From NCBI GenBank assembly GCA_012270545.1, contig JAAXID010000072.1, positions 1 through 35,635 on the forward strand: a stretch of 35,635 bases of DNA, written 5' to 3'. The notes below the pieces were generated by a model. The model searched no databases. It was not told where the DNA came from and was given only the letters and a program-made list of their open reading frames with translations. A program made the translations under genes and the position numbers. Within the stretch, counting starts at the first letter, position 1, and each line of letters opens with the position of its first letter. This DNA is from Anaerolineae bacterium. Its GTDB lineage: Bacteria > Chloroflexota > Anaerolineae > Aggregatilineales > Phototrophicaceae. This document shows positions 1 through 6,592 of the stretch, one piece after another.

Positions 1-83
1 GAGGACAGGATTCGAACCTGCGGTACGGAGAACCGTACAATGGTTTTCAAGACCATCGCCTTAAACCACTCGGCCACCTCTCC
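1..83 (-). tRNA. tRNA-Ser (anticodon UGA), 3' end cut by window edge
   Basis: Read on the minus strand, the sequence begins GGAGAGGTGGCCGAGTGG, a typical class II tRNA-Ser acceptor and D arm. The anticodon stem ATGGT/ACCAT encloses the loop CTTGAAA, giving anticodon UGA. A long variable arm (TACGG/CCGTA) follows, as expected for serine tRNA. The T arm has the loop TTCGAAT. The last bases of the acceptor stem and the discriminator base lie outside the window, so this gene is partial only because of the edge. It reads UCA and, by wobble, other UCN serine codons. Confidence 0.96.
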
Positions 84-116
84 AACACATTAAAACGTTG
101 CGATGTGGCGATGGTC

Positions 117-145
117 ATCCTAACATAGCGGGCACTGGCTGTCAA
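117..145 (-). promoter_or_regulatory. Sigma-70-type promoter of tRNA-Ser
   Basis: On the minus strand there is a perfect -35 TTGACA (140-145), a 17-nt spacer and a -10 TAGGAT (117-122, 4/6). Predicted transcription starts near position 110, about 27 nt before the mature tRNA. The spacing and perfect -35 make this one of the best promoters in the window. Confidence 0.75.
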
Positions 146-220
146 CACGGCGAAGCCCGCGTGCAGAGCAATCGCTTCAAAATTGAAATCCGCAGCGACG
201 AGAGAATAACAAAGAGAAAT

Positions 221-410
221 TTAACCACAGAGGACACCGAGGACGCACAGAGAGCACAGAGGAAAAGCCTTTTGTTGAAAGATATCGGGCCAATGTATTA
301 CTCCAAAACGAGATTCAGCGACAGGCTAAAGACTAATTTCCTGCCCTTTGAGAACGTGAAGAGCCATTTCAAACATAAACTTTGTGCTCTTTCTGTCTTT
401 GTGGTGAAAA
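221..410. repeat. MITE-like inverted-repeat element of the ACCACAGAG/CACAGAG type
   Basis: The left arm (about 221-262) starts TTAACCACAGAGGACAC and continues with CACAGAG repeats. The right arm (about 380-410), read on the minus strand, begins TTTTCACCACAAAGACAG and ends in AGAGCACAAAG. The arms are imperfect inverted copies around about 115 bp of unrelated, AT-richer sequence. Similar ACCACAGAG-type sequences are, from memory, scattered in intergenic regions of many environmental bacterial genomes and give rise to spurious ORFs reading LTTEDTED, as here. A plus-strand reading frame (98-454) crosses it but has no coding character. No transposase is present. The rest of the 424-bp gap between the tRNA and the next gene holds only the tRNA promoter and a weak promoter. 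Confidence 0.6.
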
Positions 411-450
411 ATAATTTGAGGCGATTGCCCTGTGCCCGCGCGCTAGGACA

Positions 451-477
451 TTGAAGGGCGTCTGTTTCTCCTATAAA
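451..477 (+). promoter_or_regulatory. Weak candidate promoter for the CPBP protease/rlmN genes
   Basis: TTGAAG (451-456) and TATAAA (472-477) are separated by 15 nt, shorter than ideal, about 30 bp upstream of the start at 508. It is the only promoter-like pair seen between the repeat element and the first plus-strand gene. Confidence 0.3.
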
Positions 478-507
478 CTACCCGGACACTACGCAGGCTG
501 ACACTCA

Positions 508-1362
508 ATGATTCTGAACCTGCCAGGCTTGGTTTACGCCATTACTCTGCTAGTTGTCGCAAACCATGAACTGCGCGCGCGAGGCGCCAAACCGCTCACA
601 GCGCTGCTGAGCCTGGGGCTCACAGAACTTGATATGCTGTGGGAGACGGTCGAAAAGCTGATCACGCGGCTCAACCCATTGGATCGACCGAGGTTCGACA
701 AGCGCAACCCTGTGCACCGCGGGGCCGCTCTGCTCTTGATGGCGCAAATGGCGTGGAGCATTTGGCAGCTGCTGTTGCCACTCGGCGAATCCGCCCCGAA
801 CTTATACGCTGCCGACTTGAGCGGCGTCATTTTGAACCTGGTGGCAGCCGCAATAATCTACGTAGCGCTGTCAATGCTGGGGACGGGCTGGAGACTTCGG
901 CGCGACCTGGATAGCGTTCTGCGACGGCTCGGCTTGCGCCTGCCGACGCTCCGCGACTGGCTTGCCGGGCTGGTGATGGGAACGCTGATCTTTGGAGGCA
1001 TGACACTCGCCGCCAGTGTTTTGCCCTCGAATACGACAGCCGACCAATCGGGCGCGCACCCGCTATTCAACATCGTCAAGAGCTCCTTGCCAGCGGCCTT
1101 ACTCGTGGCGATCCTGGCGGGGACCGGCGAAGAAATCTTCTTTCGGGGCGCTTTACAGCCGGTGTTTGGGTTATATGTTTCGTCGTTGCTGTTCGCGCTC
1201 TCGCATACGCATTACGGTTTAACCCCCGAAATGCTGATTCTGTTCCTGGTTTCAATCGGATTTGGGCTAGCGCGGAAGCGCTTCAACACGACTGCAGCGA
1301 TCATCGCCCATGCGACGTACAACTTCGCACCGTTTCTCATTTTGCGATTTCTGCCGGTATGA
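508..1362 (+). CDS. CPBP (CAAX/Abi) family intramembrane metalloprotease
   Basis: This 284-residue membrane protein has the three motifs of the CPBP/Rce1-like protease family in its C-terminal half: EEIFFR (E208-E209, R213), FALSH (H233) and HATYN (H268, N272). The Glu and His residues are the predicted catalytic/metal-binding set within the membrane. Hydrophobic segments are visible near residues 4-18, 72-92, 106-124, 152-172, 194-206, 220-232 and 242-256. Family members process prenylated or secreted peptides, or act in immunity and stress, but many bacterial ones have no known substrate and nothing here identifies one. The start at 508 gives a complete hydrophobic N terminus, though no strong ribosome binding site is seen. 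The stop lies 10 bp before rlmN, so the two may be co-transcribed. Confidence 0.85.
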   Translation: MILNLPGLVYAITLLVVANHELRARGAKPLTALLSLGLTELDMLWETVEKLITRLNPLDRPRFDKRNPVHRGAALLLMAQMAWSIWQLLLPLGESAPNLYAADLSGVILNLVAAAIIYVALSMLGTGWRLRRDLDSVLRRLGLRLPTLRDWLAGLVMGTLIFGGMTLAASVLPSNTTADQSGAHPLFNIVKSSLPAALLVAILAGTGEEIFFRGALQPVFGLYVSSLLFALSHTHYGLTPEMLILFLVSIGFGLARKRFNTTAAIIAHATYNFAPFLILRFLPV

Positions 1363-1372
1363 TCAACTGACC

Positions 1373-2443
1373 ATGGATGGATCGCACAAAGACTTAAAGA
1401 TAGTGAATCTATACGAATTAGGCCGCGAAGAGCTAGGCGAATTCGTCTTCGGTCTGGGCGAAAAGCGATATCGAGCGCAGCAGATTTGGGGCTGGATGTA
1501 CGAGCAGCGGGTCGACCGCTTCGAATCGATGAGCAACTTGCCCCAGGCGACGCTCGCGCGATTGAATGAGACGGCAACGCTTGGCAGCCTCGAATTGATC
1601 GTGCGGCAGCATAGCGGCGATGGCACGGAAAAACGCCTCTACCGTCTCCACGATGGCCAGCTGATTGAGTCCGTTCTGATGCCCTATGACGATGATCGTA
1701 TGACAGCCTGCATCTCGTCACAGGCCGGCTGCGCGATGGGCTGTGTCTTCTGCGCGACCGGGCAGATGGGCTTCGGCCGCAACCTGACAGCGGTGGAGAT
1801 CTTCGAACAGGCGATGATCTTCGCGCGCGAGTTGGCGGAGCGCGGCCAGCGCTTGAGCAACATCGTCTTCATGGGCATGGGCGAGCCATTTCACAATTAT
1901 GATTCCTCGCTTGAGGCGGTGCGACAGTTGATGGCGCGATTGAAGATCGGCGCGCGTCATATCACGATAAGCACGGTGGGACTGGCGCCGCAGATTCGTC
2001 GCTTTGCCGATGAGGGTTTGCAAGTGAAGCTGGCGGTCAGTCTGCACAAGACGGAGGATGAGCAGCGTTCGGCGCTGATGCCGGTCAACAAGCGCTGGAA
2101 TATAGACGAACTGTTGGATGCTTGCCGCTACTATGTGGCGCAGACCAGCCGGCGCATCACATTTGAGTGGGCAGCTATCGCCGGCGAAAACGATACGGAC
2201 GCCGAAGCCCAACGCTTGGGACAACTGCTCTCCGGGCTGCTCTGCCACGTCAACATCATCCCCTTGAATCCGACCGGTGGCTATACCGGTGTCCCGGCGC
2301 ACTCGGCAAGAATCGAGCGCTTCTGCCGAGTGCTGCGCGGATACGGAGTAAGCAGCACCGTCCGCGTTCGCCGAGGCCTCGATATCGACGCCGGCTGCGG
2401 GCAACTGATAACAGCAGTTATGCAGAAGGATCAGGTTGGTTGA
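1373..2443 (+). CDS. rlmN: Dual-specificity 23S rRNA/tRNA adenine C2-methyltransferase RlmN
   Basis: A radical-SAM enzyme that methylates C2 of A2503 in 23S rRNA and A37 in some tRNAs. From the ATG at 1373 the product is 356 residues, the usual family length. An N-terminal helical domain (about 1-90) is followed by the radical-SAM core. The 4Fe-4S cysteines are in CAMGCVFC (C120, C124, C127). The two methyl-transfer cysteines are present: C113 in TACISSQ and C342 in DAGCGQL. The motif GMGEPFHNYD (about 168-177) is also typical. The frame stays open upstream to 1310, but that would overlap the protease gene, and families begin near this ATG. A complete N-terminal domain favours RlmN over the resistance enzyme Cfr. 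Confidence 0.95.
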   Translation: MDGSHKDLKIVNLYELGREELGEFVFGLGEKRYRAQQIWGWMYEQRVDRFESMSNLPQATLARLNETATLGSLELIVRQHSGDGTEKRLYRLHDGQLIESVLMPYDDDRMTACISSQAGCAMGCVFCATGQMGFGRNLTAVEIFEQAMIFARELAERGQRLSNIVFMGMGEPFHNYDSSLEAVRQLMARLKIGARHITISTVGLAPQIRRFADEGLQVKLAVSLHKTEDEQRSALMPVNKRWNIDELLDACRYYVAQTSRRITFEWAAIAGENDTDAEAQRLGQLLSGLLCHVNIIPLNPTGGYTGVPAHSARIERFCRVLRGYGVSSTVRVRRGLDIDAGCGQLITAVMQKDQVG

Positions 2444-2493
2444 AGGCGCCGGTGGCTGGGAAGCCCACGTTGAGGCGTCACCGTCAGTGTGAG

Positions 2494-2513
2494 CCTGTTG
2501 CCATAGCGACAGG
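2494..2513 (+). other. Hairpin in the rlmN-rpe gap
   Basis: CCTGTTGC and GCGACAGG pair over 8 bp (one G-U) around the tetraloop CATA. No T-run follows, so it is not a standard terminator. It could stabilise or punctuate the mRNA in the 119-bp gap, where nothing else was recognised. Confidence 0.35.
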
Positions 2514-2562
2514 TAAACAGTAAGATCATCATGGCTAATGCAAGCGAAGGTCGAAGCGCTAG

Positions 2563-3255
2563 GTGACAAGCGAATTGATTAAGATTGCGCCTTCAATTCT
2601 GGCGGCGGATTTCGGCCGTCTGGGCGAGCAAGTTGCGCGCGCGCAAGAGGCCGGCGCCGATCTAATCCATATTGACATTATGGACGGGCGCTTCGTACCC
2701 AACATCACGATGGGTCCCATGGTCGTTGAGGCGGTAGCGAAGGTGGCTACCATCCCGCTGGATGTCCACCTTATGATCGTCGAACCAGATAGATTCTTGC
2801 GGCGATTTGCTGATAGCGGCGCCAATTCGATCACGGTGCACGTCGAGGCCTGCACCCATCTGCATCGTGTCCTTGGGCAGATCGACGCAGCGGGCTGTCG
2901 AGCGGGCGTGGCGCTTAACCCACACAGTCCGGCGTCGGCGCTAGGTGAAGTGCTCGATTGCGTTGAAATCATTAACGTCATGACGGTGAACCCGGGATTT
3001 GGCGGGCAGAGCTTCATCAGCGGCATGACCAGGAAGCTGCGGACGCTGCGCGCAATGGTTGAAGACAGCGGCAAAGACATCGAGATTGAGGTCGACGGCG
3101 GCATAAACGTCGACACGATATCGATCGCGATTGCCGCTGGCGCCACGATCGCAATCGCGGGCACCTGTGTTTTTCAGCACGAGCAGGGAATCGCCGCCGG
3201 TATTGAGGAGCTGCGTCGCGCGGCAGCGCTGGCAGATGCCGATGGCGAATCCTAG
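2563..3255 (+). CDS. rpe: Ribulose-phosphate 3-epimerase
   Basis: Interconverts ribulose 5-phosphate and xylulose 5-phosphate in the pentose phosphate pathway. The 230-residue TIM barrel has the full family signature: IAPSILAADF near the start, HIDIMDGRFVPNITMG (H36, D38), DVHLMI (H69), MTVNPGFGGQ and EVDGGIN (D178). These include the metal-binding His/Asp residues. Translation appears to start at a GTG (2563) preceded by an AAGG about 13 nt upstream. The 3' end overlaps the start of fakA by 14 bp, so the two are translationally coupled. Confidence 0.95.
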   Translation: MTSELIKIAPSILAADFGRLGEQVARAQEAGADLIHIDIMDGRFVPNITMGPMVVEAVAKVATIPLDVHLMIVEPDRFLRRFADSGANSITVHVEACTHLHRVLGQIDAAGCRAGVALNPHSPASALGEVLDCVEIINVMTVNPGFGGQSFISGMTRKLRTLRAMVEDSGKDIEIEVDGGINVDTISIAIAAGATIAIAGTCVFQHEQGIAAGIEELRRAAALADADGES

Positions 3256-4867
3256 TGTTGGCGGCCAAGCGCTTAAGCGTTTGTTCAGCGCCGGCGTCGA
3301 AAGCCTTTCACAGAATGTTGATCACATCAACCAGCTCAATGTCTTTCCCGTTCCGGATGGCGATACCGGCATCAATATGTTCCACACGCTCCAGCGCGCC
3401 TACCGCGAAATTGAGCCCATTGAGAGCGACGATGTCAGCTTGATTGCCGAGCGCTTCGCGTATGGGGCGCTGATGGGCGCGCGCGGCAACAGCGGGACAA
3501 TCCTTTCGCAGCTGCTAAAGGGATTCGCTGATGGCCTGGACAAGGCGCCGAACATGACCTCCGAGCGATTCGCAATCGCTTGTCAGGCGGCGGTGAAGCA
3601 GGGCTATGCGTCCGTTTCGGAACCGACCGAAGGCACGATCTTGACAGTGGCGCGCGAAGCGACCGAGGCTCTGCAATCCAGCGAAACCGGATCATCATCG
3701 CTCAAAGGGATGCTGGAAAACTTGATCGCCGCCGCGCAGGCGTCGCTCGACAACACGCCTAATCTCCTGCCGATATTAAAAGACGCAGGCGTTGTCGATG
3801 CCGGCGCGCTGGGACTGCTGTGCTTCCTAGAGGGCCTGCAAAGCGGCCGATCGCGGCCTCAAGTCACCAGAACTCAGGCGGCCACGAGCGTATCTTCGCT
3901 GGCCGACGGCGCCGAATCCTATGGCTACGATGTGCAGTTTCTGATGATTGGCGAGGACCTCAATGTGGTTCAGGCGCGCCACGACCTGGAGCAATTGGGC
4001 TGGTCCGTGATTGTCGTCGGTGACAGAAAAATGATTAAGGTACATATTCATGTTGACAACCCGGCTATTCCCCTTGATTACGCCGTACAGGCTGGCGCGG
4101 CTCTCGATGATGTAGTCGTCGAAAACATGGAACTGCAGTATCGACAGAGCGTGGTCGGCGCCCCATTCAATCCAGATCGGCGCGACCCCGAACCGCCACG
4201 GGTTTCGGTCATCGCGGTCGTTGAAGGCGACGGTCTGCGCGCTGTATTCTGTGACTTGAATTGCAGCGTCGTGATCAGGGGCGGCGCCGGCCAGAATCCG
4301 GCGACAGAAGATTTTATCGCTGCTATCGAGGGGGTGGCGTCCGAGCATGTAATCATCCTGCCAAATGATCGCAATATTGTACTAACGGCGCAGCAGGCGG
4401 CGGATCTCGTGGCGGACAAGCGGGTACAGGTCCTTGCGACAGAGACGATCCTGCAAGGTATCAGCGCAATGCTGGCCTTCGGCGATGCGGTGGACAGCAA
4501 TACCGACTTCGAAACGATGGTTGCCCAAATGTGCGCGGCTAGCCTCGAGACACGCTCAATTGCAATTGCACGCGCCTCGCGCAGGACCCGGTTCCGCGAT
4601 CTGGATATCAATGAGAATGACTTCATCGCCATCGTTGATGGGGAGCTATGCGCGGCTTCGACAGACCTCGCAAGGGTTGCGCTAGATGCCTTTGCGCAGT
4701 TGGAGGGATGTGGCCTGGAGCTGGCTACGGTTTATTACGGCGCCGGCCTCTCCGAGTTAGAAGCGGATCAATTGATTGAGCGTTTAACAAAGACCATCAA
4801 GGGATTAGAATTCGAAGCCGTCTATGGTGGGCAATCGCTATATCTGTTCTTAATAAGCGTTGAATAA
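3242..4867 (+). CDS. fakA: Fatty acid kinase catalytic subunit FakA (DhaL/DAK phosphatase-domain, YloV-like)
   Basis: Predicted to phosphorylate exogenous fatty acids held by a DegV/FakB partner. The N-terminal DhaL-type ATP-binding domain shows NVFPVPDGDTGINM (about 33-46; Mg-binding D39 and D41), GALMGARGNSGTILSQ (75-90) and EGTILTVAREA (130-140). The middle domain carries the KVHIHVDNP motif typical of FakA/YloV. Starting at the ATG at 3242 gives 541 residues, close to Staphylococcus FakA (about 548). The longer open frame to 3131 would lie inside rpe. Its stop shares a base with the next start (TAATG), and two DegV genes follow, the usual fakA-fakB partnership. Confidence 0.88.
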   Translation: MANPSVGGQALKRLFSAGVESLSQNVDHINQLNVFPVPDGDTGINMFHTLQRAYREIEPIESDDVSLIAERFAYGALMGARGNSGTILSQLLKGFADGLDKAPNMTSERFAIACQAAVKQGYASVSEPTEGTILTVAREATEALQSSETGSSSLKGMLENLIAAAQASLDNTPNLLPILKDAGVVDAGALGLLCFLEGLQSGRSRPQVTRTQAATSVSSLADGAESYGYDVQFLMIGEDLNVVQARHDLEQLGWSVIVVGDRKMIKVHIHVDNPAIPLDYAVQAGAALDDVVVENMELQYRQSVVGAPFNPDRRDPEPPRVSVIAVVEGDGLRAVFCDLNCSVVIRGGAGQNPATEDFIAAIEGVASEHVIILPNDRNIVLTAQQAADLVADKRVQVLATETILQGISAMLAFGDAVDSNTDFETMVAQMCAASLETRSIAIARASRRTRFRDLDINENDFIAIVDGELCAASTDLARVALDAFAQLEGCGLELATVYYGAGLSELEADQLIERLTKTIKGLEFEAVYGGQSLYLFLISVE

Positions 4868-5742
4868 TGCCAAAAATCCATATCGTGACTGACAGTGGAG
4901 CGCGCTTTTCCAACCCGCGCCTTGTCCGTCACTTTCCCGTGACAATTCTGCCCAATGTTATTGAAATCTCTGGCATACGTTATCTTGAAGGCATCGATAT
5001 CGACAGTGAACAGGCCTTCCAACTGATATCCGCTCAGGGCCGCCCTCCCATTGTGGAACCGCCTTCGGAAAATGATTACGCCGAGCTATACGCGCGTCTG
5101 TCACACTTCTGCGACGCGGTCATTTCTGTGCATCCATCGCGTGAGCTTTCGGTCAGTTGGCGGAACGGTCGGCTGGCTGCGCAGCAGGTGAGCGGCAGTT
5201 GCGAGATCGCCGTGGTCGATTCGCAAAGCCTCTGCGCCGGGCAAGGCATGCTCATCCGCGTAGCGGCGCGCGCCGCCAATGAATATGACAGGGCTGAAGA
5301 AGTCATTCAAGCGGTTCGACAAGCGGTCAATCGCATTTATTCCGTCTACTGTGTGGATAACGTGAACTTTTTGAGCGCCAATGGCTTCATGAAAGCTTCG
5401 CACGCGGTTTTATCCACACATCTGGGGATCAAACCCTTTGTCAGCCTGGAAGACGGCAATATCATCGTTATCGAGAAAGTGCGAACGCGGAGCGAGGTCA
5501 TCGATCGACTTGTCGAATTTCTCGTTGAATTCACCGAGCTGGAAGACGCTGTCGTGCTTCAAGATCAGAAACATATCACTGAAGAGACGCGTGTGATGCA
5601 AGACCGCCTGGCGCTCGAATTTCCCGGTCAGCATTTCCCCTTCACAATGTACAGCGCCACGATGGCGAGTTATCTGGGCACGGAAGCGACCGGCGTCGCC
5701 GTGCTGGAAAAAGCGGTGGACGAATTCGATTATGACTTCTAG
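4867..5742 (+). CDS. Divergent DegV/FakB-like protein lacking lipid-binding residues
   Basis: A 291-residue DegV-fold protein, aligned by its start (IVTDSGARFSN), the GIKPFV segment (187-192) and the C-terminal GVAVLEKA. FakB proteins bind a fatty acid and present its carboxylate to FakA. Here the expected residues are altered: the TSQPSPG-type segment reads PPIVEPPSEND (60-70), LSGT reads LSVS (94-97), EYLRRGGRI reads NFLSANGFM (167-175), and the GTHxGPG histidine position reads SYLGTEATG (268-276). The next gene keeps all of these. The gene begins in the TAATG stop/start overlap with fakA and ends 11 bp inside the next degV, so it is certainly in the operon. Its ligand cannot be inferred and might not be a fatty acid. 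Confidence 0.78.
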   Translation: MPKIHIVTDSGARFSNPRLVRHFPVTILPNVIEISGIRYLEGIDIDSEQAFQLISAQGRPPIVEPPSENDYAELYARLSHFCDAVISVHPSRELSVSWRNGRLAAQQVSGSCEIAVVDSQSLCAGQGMLIRVAARAANEYDRAEEVIQAVRQAVNRIYSVYCVDNVNFLSANGFMKASHAVLSTHLGIKPFVSLEDGNIIVIEKVRTRSEVIDRLVEFLVEFTELEDAVVLQDQKHITEETRVMQDRLALEFPGQHFPFTMYSATMASYLGTEATGVAVLEKAVDEFDYDF

Positions 5743-6589
5743 TCGTATACGCATCGCCGCTGACAGCGTTTGCGACTTGCCAGCCCAATTAGTCGAGTCG
5801 CTTAACATACATATCATCCCGACTTATGTGAACATCGGCAGCGATAGCATCCCGGATGATGGTACATCGCTGGACCGAGAGCGGTTCTTCCGCGAACTGC
5901 CCTCAATGCGAACGCTACCCACGACAGCGGCGCCTTCCCCGGGCGACGCTGAAGCCTTCTATCGAGGCATATTGGACGATGGCGCCGAGCACATCGTTTC
6001 CATCCATGTGCCGGAAAAGCTGAGCGGTACGCTCAACGCGATGCGGCTGGGCGCGGAGGCGGTCGGTGCGGACCGAGTCACGCTGGTGGACAGCTTGCAA
6101 CTAAGTTTTGGCATTGGCTTTCAGGTGTGGGCTGCTGCGGAATTCGCTGCCAAAGGCGCCGCGCTCGCCGCTATATTGGACGCTATCGAGCGTGTTCGAC
6201 AGCACACGAGAGTCTATGCGATTATTGATACGATGGAATACCTCCGCCGCAGCGGCCGCGTCAATGCGCTGGTTGCGAGCATCGGCGGTCTTCTCAAGAT
6301 CAAGCCCATAGTGCGTGTGGATGATGGCGAAGTCACGTCAATCGCGCGGCTTCGAACCTGGTCGCGCGCCGAGCAGCGGCTGCATTCGCTCACGCGCGAC
6401 CAGATGCCATTGGAGCGTCTGGCCGTACTGCACATTGCTAACAGCGCCGGCGCCGAGAAGTTCCTGCAAGGCATATATGATATGGCGCCATCTGATACAC
6501 TAATCATCGAAACAACGCCGACGCTCGGCACGCATATTGGACCGGGCTCGGTTGGTGTAGCGACATTGACCGCGGACTGGAGGAAATAA
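5732..6589 (+). CDS. DegV family fatty-acid-binding protein (FakB)
   Basis: A 285-residue DegV protein with canonical FakB features: ADSVCDLP at the N terminus, PTTAAPSPGDAEAF (63-76), SIHVPEKLSGT (90-100), TMEYLRRSGRV (167-177), GLLKIKPIV (186-194) and TLGTHIGPGSVG (264-275, H268). The Thr/Ser, Arg and His residues form the fatty-acid carboxylate site in characterised FakB proteins. It is thus the likely lipid carrier for the FakA encoded two genes upstream. It overlaps the preceding degV by 11 bp. The recG ribosome binding site (GGAGG) lies within its last codons, so expression of the group is linked. Confidence 0.9.
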   Translation: MTSSRIRIAADSVCDLPAQLVESLNIHIIPTYVNIGSDSIPDDGTSLDRERFFRELPSMRTLPTTAAPSPGDAEAFYRGILDDGAEHIVSIHVPEKLSGTLNAMRLGAEAVGADRVTLVDSLQLSFGIGFQVWAAAEFAAKGAALAAILDAIERVRQHTRVYAIIDTMEYLRRSGRVNALVASIGGLLKIKPIVRVDDGEVTSIARLRTWSRAEQRLHSLTRDQMPLERLAVLHIANSAGAEKFLQGIYDMAPSDTLIIETTPTLGTHIGPGSVGVATLTADWRK

Positions 6590-6592
6590 TTC

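Noticed and set aside
98-454. 118-codon plus-strand reading frame
   Set aside because: It starts inside the tRNA promoter and reads through the inverted-repeat element; composition is that of the repeat (LTTEDTED), not of a protein.
1310-1372. Upstream extension of rlmN
   Set aside because: Overlaps the CPBP protease and adds residues with no family similarity; the ATG at 1373 gives a normal RlmN N terminus.
1718-2569. 283-codon minus-strand frame
   Set aside because: Antisense to rlmN, which is complete with all catalytic cysteines.
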